Source: Flammeovirgaceae bacterium
GTDB lineage: Bacteria; Bacteroidota; Bacteroidia; Cytophagales; Cyclobacteriaceae
DNA: 64,000 bases
Direction of reading: 5' to 3'
NCBI GenBank assembly: GCA_020635915.1
Contig: JACJYU010000003.1
Span: 62,001 to 126,000 of the forward strand
Under the pieces are notes generated by a model. It was given only the letters and a program-made list of their open reading frames with translations. It was not told where the DNA came from and made no database searches. Positions 27,692 through 35,471 of this stretch are shown one piece after another (the stretch's first letter is position 1; each line of letters begins with the position of its first letter). The position numbers were made by a program, and so were the translations under genes.

Positions 27692-27878
27692 TTGTCCATA
27701 AAGCTGGTTTTGTTGCTGGCCATTTTGGCATTGGCCGTGCATGCCCTATTTTTATTTTCCCCAATTAAATGGAAGGAATTTGTGGCTTTTGGGGTTATGT
27801 ATAATAGTGATTATCCTGATAAGTGTTTTAATGCTGTTTTTGGGGTCTCCATACGCTTTGGAGGTGTTTAAAAAGTAA
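27692..27878 (+). pseudogene. Possible frameshifted two-helix membrane mini-protein
   Basis: This gap between ric and the flavin reductase holds two adjacent membrane-helix-like stretches in different frames. Frame 27692-27871 gives IKLVLLLAILALAVHALFLF. The frame from ATG 27741 to TAA 27878 gives a 45-residue peptide with CIIVIILISVLMLFLG and a basic end (ALEVFKK). Removing one base within the T4G4 run near 27791-27798 would join them into a roughly 60-residue two-helix protein ending 18 bases before the next gene. Alternatively only the 45-residue peptide is real, or neither. Confidence 0.3.
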
Positions 27879-27896
27879 AAAAAGAAAAAAAATGAC

Positions 27897-28565
27897 ATGG
27901 AACAGAACCTGGTAAAAGTAAAATCAGTGGAAAAAGCCACACACGATGTGTTGAGGATTGTGACAGAGAGGCCTAAACAATATGCCTTTAGCCCCGGGCA
28001 GGCCACTGAAGTGGCCATTAATAAAGAAGGTTGGCAAAAGGAACTGAGGCCATTTACCTTTACCTGCCTGCCGGACGACCCATACCTTGAGTTTACCATC
28101 AAGACATACCCTTCCCATAAAGGCGTGACCAACGAGCTATTGAACTTAAAACCAAATGACGAATTGGTCGTGGGAGAATCCTGGGGCACCATAGGTTACA
28201 AGGGCGAAGGGCTGTTCATTGCTGGCGGTGCCGGGATCACCCCCTTTATTTCCATCCTCAGGCACCTCAAGTCCAAAAACGAATTGGGCGGCAACAAGCT
28301 CATTTTTGCCAACAAGGCAAAGGCGGACATCATTAATGAAGATGAATTCAAGCGAATGTTAGGAAAGAATTTTATCAACGTGCTTTCTGATGAAAGGGCC
28401 GAAGGGTATGGCCACGGGTATGTCACCCAAGGGCTGTTGCAGCCACACCTGGAAAAGGGGGGCATGGTATATGTATGTGGGCCAGGGCCCATGATGGAAG
28501 CAGTGGAAAAGCAGTTGATGGAATTGGGCGTGGACGGCAAGGCCATTGTGAAGGAGGAATTCTAG
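27897..28565 (+). CDS. FAD-binding oxidoreductase (ferredoxin/flavodoxin reductase-like)
   Basis: 222 residues. The FAD domain has RPFTFTCLPDD (R-x-F-T FAD motif; R-x-Y-T/S in most relatives), and GLFIAGGAGITPFISILRHL plus VYVCGPGPMMEAVEKQL are the NAD(P)-binding and C-terminal signatures of the ferredoxin-NADP reductase family. It has no attached 2Fe-2S domain, so the electron acceptor must be a separate protein. Flanked by Fe-S repair genes, it could supply electrons for cluster repair or NO metabolism; this is inference. Confidence 0.9.
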   Translation: MEQNLVKVKSVEKATHDVLRIVTERPKQYAFSPGQATEVAINKEGWQKELRPFTFTCLPDDPYLEFTIKTYPSHKGVTNELLNLKPNDELVVGESWGTIGYKGEGLFIAGGAGITPFISILRHLKSKNELGGNKLIFANKAKADIINEDEFKRMLGKNFINVLSDERAEGYGHGYVTQGLLQPHLEKGGMVYVCGPGPMMEAVEKQLMELGVDGKAIVKEEF

Positions 28566-28651
28566 GCCGTAATAAAACATGGATAGCGTGTGACTTGCAA
28601 AGGAATTGGCCCTCTAAAAGCCATGCACGCTTGCACCTGAAGGATCAAGGG

Positions 28652-28996
28652 ATGAAGGTAAATATCAAAAGAGTGTACGAGAAGCCGTCCCGGGCGGATG
28701 GCCAACGCATCCTGGTGGACAGGCTTTGGCCCCGGGGCATGACAAAGGAGAAAGCCGCCATCGACCTTTGGCTAAAAGACATTGCCCCCAGTACGGAACT
28801 CCGGAAATGGTTTGGCCACGATCCCGAAAAATGGAAGGAGTTTCAAAAAAGGTACCACCAGGAATTGAAGCAGAACAAAGAGGCCATTGCCTTGCTGAAC
28901 GAACGGCTAAAGAAGGGCGGGGTTACCTTGGTGTACGCGGCCAGGGACGAGGGGCACAACGAAGCCCTTGTCATTAAGGAATGGTTGGAACGATAA
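28652..28996 (+). CDS. DUF488 family protein (short type)
   Basis: 114 residues from ATG at 28652; the frame runs further upstream into the preceding gene, but the conserved DUF488 start (VNIKRVYEKPSRADGQRILV) fixes the beginning. DRLWPRGMTKEKA and LVYAARDEGHNEALVI are family blocks. No biochemical function is established. A different, longer DUF488 subtype is present at 41178. Confidence 0.88.
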   Translation: MKVNIKRVYEKPSRADGQRILVDRLWPRGMTKEKAAIDLWLKDIAPSTELRKWFGHDPEKWKEFQKRYHQELKQNKEAIALLNERLKKGGVTLVYAARDEGHNEALVIKEWLER

Positions 28997-29032
28997 AATC
29001 AACATGGAAAAAAACCAAAACCCAATAATACG

Positions 29033-29503
29033 ATGAAGAAAGTTTTAATTGCGCTGGATTATAACCCAAGTGCCGAAAAAGTGGCAGAGACCGGCCACCG
29101 GCTGGCAAAGTCAATGGATGCCGAAGTGGTTTTGTTGCACGTGGTTTCCGATTTTAAGTACTATGCCTCTTTAAACTACTCGCCCATTATGGGGTTTGAC
29201 AGCTTCAGCAATGTAATTGAAACGGAAGGAAGCGGGGAGCTAAAAAGGATCGCCCAAAATTACCTGGACAGCACAAAAAAGCACCTCGATGACCCAACCA
29301 TTAAAACGTCCGTAAAGAGTGGTGATTTTGCCCGAACGATAATGGACACCGCAAAAGAACTGGGGGCCGACATCATTGTGATGGGCACCCATAGCCGAAG
29401 GGGGATAGAAAAAATTTTGTTGGGAAGCGTGGCGGAAAACGTTTTGAACCACAGTACTATACCCTTGTTTATCATCCCTACCCGTTCTTTAGAGGAAAAG
29501 TAA
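29033..29503 (+). CDS. Universal stress protein (UspA family)
   Basis: 156 residues, one Usp domain. It opens with KKVLIALDYNPSAEK and holds the ATP-binding pattern GTHSRRGIEKILLGSVAENV (G-x2-G-x9-G-S/T type), so it is likely of the nucleotide-binding class. Cytoplasmic. It lies between a DUF488 gene and an aconitase gene in the stress island, in keeping with a role under anaerobic or NO stress. Confidence 0.93.
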   Translation: MKKVLIALDYNPSAEKVAETGHRLAKSMDAEVVLLHVVSDFKYYASLNYSPIMGFDSFSNVIETEGSGELKRIAQNYLDSTKKHLDDPTIKTSVKSGDFARTIMDTAKELGADIIVMGTHSRRGIEKILLGSVAENVLNHSTIPLFIIPTRSLEEK

Positions 29504-29588
29504 GCAGGCCAGGTGGGCAAATGCGGGCTTGGGGGTGCGTTTGCCAGTGAAATTTAATTTTTGAAAAGAAACGATAAAACACAAAAAC

Positions 29589-32390
29589 ATGTCAGAAGAT
29601 CCCTATAAAGTAAAAAAATCCCTGGACACCAAGAACGGTACTTTTGGCTATTTTAGCCTCAATGAGCTGGTAAGGCAAGGCCATGCCATCGGCAAGCTGC
29701 CCTTCTCCATACGGATATTGCTGGAAAACGCCCTGCGCAATTTCGATGGCTTTGCCGTAACCCGTGAGAACATAGAAACCCTGTTGCACTGGGAGCCCAA
29801 GGGGTCTGACAAGGACATCCCCTTTAAGCCTGCCCGGGTTTTGATGCAGGACTTTACAGGGGTGCCCGCAGTGGTGGACATTGCCGCGCTCCGCGCGGAA
29901 GTGGCCCGCAAAGGCAAAGACCCGGACACCATTAACCCACTCATTCCGGTGGACCTGGTGATAGACCATTCGGTGCAGGTCGATTATTTTGGGACCAACT
30001 ATTCCTATAACCGCAATATTGACGAGGAGTACAGGCGCAACAAAGAGCGGTACCAATTTCTGAAATGGGCACAAAATTCCTTTGACAATTTTACGGTGGT
30101 GCCCCCCGGGATGGGCATCTGCCACCAGGTGAACCTTGAATATTTGTCCAAAGGCATAGTGGAACGGGATGGGGAGGTTTTTCCTGACACATTGGTAGGC
30201 ACCGATAGCCATACCCCTATGGTAAACGGCATTGGCGTGGTGGCCTGGGGCGTTGGGGGCATTGAGGCCGAAGCCGCCATCCTTGGCCAGCCCCTATATT
30301 TTATCATGCCGGAAGTGATCGGGCTCAAGCTGTCCGGGAAACTCCCCTTAGGGTCTACTGCCACCGATTTGGTGCTGACCATCGCCAACTTGCTTAGGAA
30401 AAGAGGGGTGGTGGGGAAATTTGTGGAAGTGTTTGGCCCCGGGCTCGACCACCTTTCCGTACCGGACAGGGCCACCATTGGCAACATGTCGCCCGAATTT
30501 GGAAGCACGATCACCTATTTTCCAATAGACGGTAAAACACTGGAGTATATGCGCAAGAGCAACCGGTCCGAAGCGCAGATCGATTTGGTGGAAACCTATT
30601 GCAAGGCCAATATGCTGTGGCGCGAACACGAAGACAAGATTACTTATACGGATGTACTGGAACTGGACCTATCCACCATTGAGCCTACCGTGGCAGGGCC
30701 GAAGAGGCCACAAGACAAAATCCTTCTAAAAGACTTTAAAAATAAATTTATCGACCTGCTGGACAAGTCCTTTGACAGGAAGTATATCTCACAGGAAGAC
30801 CGCGATATGGAAAAATCCATTACGCGTTTTGATGGTGAAGGTGGGGATTTGCCCTATTCCAATGCAGGGCCAAGCATCCTACCGGTGGAAATAGAGGCCA
30901 AGGAAAAGGATGGCCTGAAAACAGTATGGATTACGCGGGGGGAAGAAAAATTCATGCTTTCTGACGGCTCCGTGGCCATAGCCGCCATCACTTCCTGCAC
31001 CAACACCTCCAATCCCTTTGTGATGGTGGGGGCAGGCCTGGTGGCACGAAAGGCCAGGGAGCATGGGCTTAATGTAAAACCGTGGGTAAAAACCTCATTG
31101 GCGCCAGGCTCAAAAGTCGTTACCGATTATCTGGAAAAAGCCGACCTGATGAAAGACCTGGAGGCATTGCACTTCCACCTGGTAGGGTATGGGTGCACTT
31201 CGTGCATTGGGAATTCGGGGCCATTGTCGCCCAAAATTGCAAAGGCAGTTGACGACTACAACCTCGTGGTGGCCTCTGTGCTTTCGGGAAACCGGAATTT
31301 CGAAGCGAGGATACACCCTCAGGTAAAAATGAATTTCCTGATGTCGCCCATGCTGGTGGTGGCGTATGCCCTTGCCGGCCGTGTGGACATAGATTTGATC
31401 CATGAGCCCATTAGCTTTGACTCCAACCGTCAGCCTGTTTATTTGAAGGACATTTGGCCTTCCGATGATGAGATCAACGATATCCTGGGCCGTGTGCTGT
31501 CCCCAGGGGACTTTGCCAAAAACTATGGGGAGATATTTGAAGGCAATGAGATATGGAGGAACCTGGAGGTGCCTAAGGGCAAACTGTACGAATGGAGCAA
31601 GGAATCCACCTACATCAAGGAGATACCCTTCTTCCACGGCATATCGGAAAAGCCAAACGCACTGGAAGACATCAAAGGTGCCCGTGCCTTATTGGTGCTG
31701 GGCGATAGCGTCACTACCGACCACATTTCCCCGGCCGGGGCGTTCAGTGAAAATTCCGCAGCAGGCAAATACCTGCTGGGCAGGGGCGTGAAAAAAGAAA
31801 ACTTCAATTCTTACGGGTCGCGCAGGGGCAATGACGAGGTGATGGTGCGTGGCACGTTCGCCAACGTAAGGATCAAGAACAAACTGGCCAAGAAAGAAGG
31901 CGGCTACACCAGCCATTTGCCTTCGGGGGAAGAGATGACCGTGTTTGACGCTTCCTTAAAATACAAAAGCGAAAATACCCCCTTGCTTGTTTTGGCCGGG
32001 AAAGAATACGGAAGCGGCTCTTCGCGCGACTGGGCAGCGAAAGGCACCTTTTTGCTGGGGATAAAATTTGTGCTGGCGGAAAGTTATGAGCGCATACACC
32101 GGAGCAACCTCGTGGGGTTGGGCGTGCTCCCCCTTCAGTACAAAGAAGGTGAAGGCGCGGGGCAATTAGGGCTTACCGGCAAAGAGGTCTTTACCGTTAC
32201 TGGCATTGCCCAGGGTATTAAGCCTTTAAAGGAGGTGCAAGTAGTGGCCAAGGATGAAGCGGGCAAGGAAACCCGTTTCCACGCCATTGCCCGGCTCGAT
32301 TCGCAAATAGAAATAGAGTATTACCGTAATGGTGGGATATTGCAGTATGTATTGCGGCAATTTTTAAGTAAAAGCCAAGGGAACAAATGA
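29589..32390 (+). CDS. acnA: Aconitate hydratase, AcnA type
   Basis: 933 residues, the length of the AcnA / iron-regulatory-protein type. The 4Fe-4S cluster ligands are Cys470 (AITSCTNTSNP), Cys536 and Cys539 (GYGCTSCIGNSG). Other signatures are VGTDSHTPMVNGIGVVAWGV and the C-terminal swivel domain (LAGKEYGSGSSRDWAAKGT). It interconverts citrate and isocitrate via cis-aconitate in the TCA cycle. Its exposed cluster is a classic NO target, so its position in an NO/Fe-S repair island is notable. The next gene starts one base after its stop. Confidence 0.96.
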   Translation: MSEDPYKVKKSLDTKNGTFGYFSLNELVRQGHAIGKLPFSIRILLENALRNFDGFAVTRENIETLLHWEPKGSDKDIPFKPARVLMQDFTGVPAVVDIAALRAEVARKGKDPDTINPLIPVDLVIDHSVQVDYFGTNYSYNRNIDEEYRRNKERYQFLKWAQNSFDNFTVVPPGMGICHQVNLEYLSKGIVERDGEVFPDTLVGTDSHTPMVNGIGVVAWGVGGIEAEAAILGQPLYFIMPEVIGLKLSGKLPLGSTATDLVLTIANLLRKRGVVGKFVEVFGPGLDHLSVPDRATIGNMSPEFGSTITYFPIDGKTLEYMRKSNRSEAQIDLVETYCKANMLWREHEDKITYTDVLELDLSTIEPTVAGPKRPQDKILLKDFKNKFIDLLDKSFDRKYISQEDRDMEKSITRFDGEGGDLPYSNAGPSILPVEIEAKEKDGLKTVWITRGEEKFMLSDGSVAIAAITSCTNTSNPFVMVGAGLVARKAREHGLNVKPWVKTSLAPGSKVVTDYLEKADLMKDLEALHFHLVGYGCTSCIGNSGPLSPKIAKAVDDYNLVVASVLSGNRNFEARIHPQVKMNFLMSPMLVVAYALAGRVDIDLIHEPISFDSNRQPVYLKDIWPSDDEINDILGRVLSPGDFAKNYGEIFEGNEIWRNLEVPKGKLYEWSKESTYIKEIPFFHGISEKPNALEDIKGARALLVLGDSVTTDHISPAGAFSENSAAGKYLLGRGVKKENFNSYGSRRGNDEVMVRGTFANVRIKNKLAKKEGGYTSHLPSGEEMTVFDASLKYKSENTPLLVLAGKEYGSGSSRDWAAKGTFLLGIKFVLAESYERIHRSNLVGLGVLPLQYKEGEGAGQLGLTGKEVFTVTGIAQGIKPLKEVQVVAKDEAGKETRFHAIARLDSQIEIEYYRNGGILQYVLRQFLSKSQGNK

Positions 32391-32391
32391 C

Positions 32392-32676
32392 ATGAATTTT
32401 TTTGAAAACTTTTTGGAGCATCTACGGAAGCCAGAAGAAGAAACCAGGGGCAAGGCCCCAGAAGGTGTTTGCCCCGTGTGTTGGGGCTATCAGGAATATG
32501 ACCATAAGGTGCGAAAACTGTTCAAGGACGACCAGGTGGACGTGATATACCATAAAATGAAATATACCCGCGTGCGCGGGTTTGTTAAAAAATATATCGA
32601 AGGGATACGCCTGCGGGAAGGGGAAGTGCAGACTTGCCCCACCTGTGGCGAGGCGCATGGCCCGGAAAAGCACTAA
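32392..32676 (+). CDS. Small zinc-ribbon-like protein of unknown function
   Basis: 94 residues. Two Cys pairs, VCPVCWGYQ near residue 27 and TCPTCGEAH near residue 84, could bind one zinc or iron; the middle is basic and charged (YHKMKYTRVRGFVKKYIEGI). It begins one base after acnA, so the two are surely cotranscribed. I do not recognise the family. Confidence 0.75.
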   Translation: MNFFENFLEHLRKPEEETRGKAPEGVCPVCWGYQEYDHKVRKLFKDDQVDVIYHKMKYTRVRGFVKKYIEGIRLREGEVQTCPTCGEAHGPEKH

Positions 32677-32707
32677 ATATTTAATGTAAACCAAAAATCA
32701 AATAACC

Positions 32708-33142
32708 ATGAAACGTACAGCCCATGCCGTGTGGAACGGCCCACTTAAAGAAGGGGAAGGAAAATTAACCACCCCGAGCAACGTACTGAACAACTCAAAA
32801 TACTGTTTTAACTCGCGCTTCGGTGAAGGGAAGAGCACCAACCCGGACGAGTTGCTTGCTGCCGCCCATGCCGGGTGCTTTGCCATGGCATTAAGCTTGA
32901 TTTTAGGAAAGGAAGGATATACCCCTGATTCCCTGGATGTTACCGCAACCGTTACTATGGACGTGGACAAGCTTGAACTCACCGGGTCGCACTTGGTATT
33001 GAAAGCCAATATCCCCAACATCAGCCGGGAAAAGTTTATGGAATGTGCCAATGCGGCCAAGGAGAATTGCCCTGTAAGCAAAGCGCTTGGGCTAGCCATT
33101 ACCATGGAGGCGGCTTTGGCAGACACCGCGCTGGCCCAATGA
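32708..33142 (+). CDS. OsmC-family peroxiredoxin
   Basis: 144 residues. OsmC features: WNGPLKEGEGKLTTPSNVLN at the start, NPDELLAAAHAGCFAMALS with the first catalytic Cys, and KENCPVSKALG with the second. OsmC proteins reduce organic hydroperoxides using two redox Cys. A terminator follows at 33153, ending the transcription unit. Confidence 0.93.
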   Translation: MKRTAHAVWNGPLKEGEGKLTTPSNVLNNSKYCFNSRFGEGKSTNPDELLAAAHAGCFAMALSLILGKEGYTPDSLDVTATVTMDVDKLELTGSHLVLKANIPNISREKFMECANAAKENCPVSKALGLAITMEAALADTALAQ

Positions 33143-33152
33143 CCACGGAACC

Positions 33153-33203
33153 CTTTGCCCCTTTTTGTTCCAGGGGCCTGGCGAAGGGGCAAAGTGGTTT
33201 TTT
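33153..33203 (+). terminator. Rho-independent terminator after osmC
   Basis: 11-bp inverted repeat (CTTTGCCCCTT 33153-33163, AAGGGGCAAAG 33184-33194) with a 20-base loop, followed by TGG and six T at 33198-33203. Confidence 0.7.
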
Positions 33204-33219
33204 GTTGGCCTCGCATAAG

Positions 33220-33245
33220 AATAAAAGTACTTAAATACTTTTATT
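33220..33245. promoter_or_regulatory. 26-bp near-perfect palindrome before the DUF2249 operon
   Basis: AATAAAAGTA at 33220-33229 and TACTTTTATT at 33236-33245 are perfect complements; 12 of 13 base pairs match overall. It lies about 100 bases before the start of a long operon. It has the same total length and the same AATA...TATT ends as the palindrome at 25977. A regulator binding site is likely; Rrf2 or a CRP/FNR-type factor is possible. Confidence 0.5.
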
Positions 33246-33345
33246 ATTGATGGCGCTTTGTTTCCTTTGGGCATTGACAACGGGGTTTCGCGCAAGGCCT
33301 TGCAAAGGCATAAGGTTGCGCGGCCCCCATAAAATTTAAAATAAA

Positions 33346-33585
33346 ATGGAAGGAACAAACGCAGGCATTTTGGACGCAACGCTCATTGAGCCGAGGTTAA
33401 AACACCCCACTATTTTCGCCCGATTTGACGGGCTAAAACCTGGCGAGTGTTTTGTATTGCACAATGATCATGACCCCAAGCCCCTTTATTATCAACTGGT
33501 GGGCGAACGGGGCGATATCTTCACCTGGGAGTACCTGGAGCAGGGGCCTGAGTGGTGGAAAGTCAAGATCACAAAAAAACAATAA
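33346..33585 (+). CDS. DUF2249 protein (stand-alone copy)
   Basis: 79 residues, a single DUF2249 domain: LIEPRLKHPTIFARFDGLKP, HNDHDPKPLYYQLVGERGD and FTWEYLEQGPEWWKVKI. DUF2249 is a TusA-like fold often found with hemerythrin and denitrification genes. It is nearly the same as residues 1-78 of the next gene, which starts 16 bases after its stop, so the pair is a tandem duplication in which one copy became fused to Ric. Function unknown. Confidence 0.9.
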   Translation: MEGTNAGILDATLIEPRLKHPTIFARFDGLKPGECFVLHNDHDPKPLYYQLVGERGDIFTWEYLEQGPEWWKVKITKKQ

Positions 33586-33601
33586 GAACAAACATCAAGG
33601 C

Positions 33602-34558
33602 ATGGAAACTACAGAGGAAAACATTTTGAACGTAACCTTGCTGGAGCCGAAGCTTAAGCACCCCACCATTTTTGCCCGTTATGACGAACTGAAGGAAGGG
33701 GAAAGCCTCACCATCCACAACGACCACGACCCCAAGCCACTTTACTACCAATTGTTGGGGGAAAGGGGCAACGTGTTTACCTGGGAGTACCTGGAGGAAG
33801 GCCCACAGTGGTGGAAGGTAAGGATAAGCAAACGCATCTCCGGTGAAAACGAGGAGACACTTGGGCAACTGGCTGCAAAAGATTTGCGCAAAATCGAAGT
33901 CTTTAAAAAGTATGGCCTCGATTTTTCTTGTGGCGGTGGGAAAACGGTAAAAGAAGCATGTGCGGAAAAGGGATTGGACGTGACTAAAGTGGAACAGGAG
34001 TTACAACAAACCGACAAAGCCCCTGCCTCACGGCCTATCCCGTATGATGACTGGAATTTGGATTTTCTTTCGGACTATATCGTGAATACACATCATAGTT
34101 ACATTAGAAAAAATTTGCCGGATATTACGGCTTATGCCAATAAAGTAATGGAAGTGCATGGTGACCACCACCCGGAACTGATTGAAATAAACAACCTGGT
34201 AAAACAGATGGGCCCAGAATTAAATACCCATTTGGAGAAGGAAGAAAAAGGGTTGTTTCCTATTATTAAGGTATTGGTAAATGGAAATGCAGGCACATCC
34301 GCGCAAAAAATCCCAGGCCCCAAAGATTTTCAGCACTTTCTGGATATACACGAAAGTGAACATGAATCAGTGGGCAAAGAATTGGATAAAATCAGAAAGC
34401 TGTCCAACAACTATGCCCTGCCTGAAGATGCCTGTGCCAGTTACACCTTGCTGTACCGCATGTTGGATGAATTTGAAGACGACCTTCATTTACATATCCA
34501 CCTGGAAAACAACATACTTTTTCCAAAGGCGGTCAAATTGGTAAAGCAATTGCCTTAA
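33602..34558 (+). CDS. DUF2249-Ric fusion (iron-sulfur cluster repair di-iron protein)
   Basis: 318 residues from ATG at 33602. Residues 1-78 are DUF2249 (HNDHDPKPLYYQLLGERGN), about 85-145 are DUF542 and about 160-318 a hemerythrin-like bundle (NTHHSYI, VHGDHHPEL, HLEKEEKGLFP, HESEHESV, HLHIHLENN). In the DUF542 motif the usual Cys-Cys is Ser109-Cys110 (DFSCGGG), so one Cys is lost compared with the Ric at 26800 (Cys31-Cys32). The di-iron site looks intact. Likely an NO-stress Fe-S repair variant with altered partner use. Confidence 0.92.
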   Translation: METTEENILNVTLLEPKLKHPTIFARYDELKEGESLTIHNDHDPKPLYYQLLGERGNVFTWEYLEEGPQWWKVRISKRISGENEETLGQLAAKDLRKIEVFKKYGLDFSCGGGKTVKEACAEKGLDVTKVEQELQQTDKAPASRPIPYDDWNLDFLSDYIVNTHHSYIRKNLPDITAYANKVMEVHGDHHPELIEINNLVKQMGPELNTHLEKEEKGLFPIIKVLVNGNAGTSAQKIPGPKDFQHFLDIHESEHESVGKELDKIRKLSNNYALPEDACASYTLLYRMLDEFEDDLHLHIHLENNILFPKAVKLVKQLP

Positions 34559-34663
34559 AGTGTTAAATTGCCTAGGGTTTTTATTAAAAAAAAGCAATAG
34601 GAAATCCTGGCGATAAGACCGTGATAAACCTCTTAAGAACATGGGGATTTTAACTTCGTGACC

Positions 34664-35470
34664 ATGAAACCCATTAATGCAAACACTAAGATTGCCCAGC
34701 TTATCAAAGCGCATCCTGATGCGCTGGAGGCCATAGTGGGCATAGATGCCAAGTTTCAAAAGCTTAGGAACCCACTGCTGAGAAAAGTACTTGCCGGCCG
34801 TACCAGCATTGCCATGGCATCGAAAATGGCAGGCTGCAAGGTGGACGATTTCTTTCTTAAGCTTAAGCCACTGGGGTTTGAAATTGATGCCGAAGTGCCA
34901 GATGAAGAAGAAAAAAGGAAGCTGCCGGCCTTCATCACATCCCTTGCCAAAGGCCAGGTTATTGATTTTGATGTACGGGAAATACTGGCATCGGGCAAGG
35001 ATCCGCTAAACCCCATCTTGGAAAAAGTAAAGGCTGTACAAACCGGCCATGCGCTGAAGATCATTAATACTTTTGAGCCGGTGCCGCTTATTAAAATGCT
35101 GGAAAAGAAAGGGTTCGATACCTATGTGGACGTAATGGGCCCCGAGCGGGTGGAAACCTATTTTTACAAAAAATCAGATAAGGCCGACATGGGCGCGGGG
35201 CCATCGGCAAACGCAAGCCATGGATGGGAAGAAATGCTGCAACGGTTTGATGATAAGATGGTTACGATAGATGTAAGGGAATTGGAAATGCCGCAGCCCA
35301 TGCTTACCATTTTATCGGAATTGGATAAGTTGCCGGTAGGGAAAGCCCTGTACGTGTACCATAAGCGCATACCGGTATTCCTGCTGCCGGAATTGGCGGA
35401 AAGGAAATTTGACTATCGCATCCACGAGGTCAAGGACGGGGAAGTACACCTCCTGATTTTTAAGCCTTGA
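34664..35470 (+). CDS. DUF1858-DUF2249-DUF2249 protein
   Basis: 268 residues from ATG at 34664 (a GTG two codons earlier is an alternative). Residues 1-75 resemble DUF1858 (NTKIAQLIKAHPDALEAIVG). Two DUF2249 domains follow: VIDFDVREILASGKDPLNPI with INTFEPVPLIKMLEKKGFDT, and MVTIDVRELEMPQPMLTI with HKRIPVFLLPELAERKFDY. Such proteins are found near NnrS and NO reductase genes. The membrane protein at 35472 begins one base after its stop. Confidence 0.85.
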   Translation: MKPINANTKIAQLIKAHPDALEAIVGIDAKFQKLRNPLLRKVLAGRTSIAMASKMAGCKVDDFFLKLKPLGFEIDAEVPDEEEKRKLPAFITSLAKGQVIDFDVREILASGKDPLNPILEKVKAVQTGHALKIINTFEPVPLIKMLEKKGFDTYVDVMGPERVETYFYKKSDKADMGAGPSANASHGWEEMLQRFDDKMVTIDVRELEMPQPMLTILSELDKLPVGKALYVYHKRIPVFLLPELAERKFDYRIHEVKDGEVHLLIFKP

Positions 35471-35471
35471 C

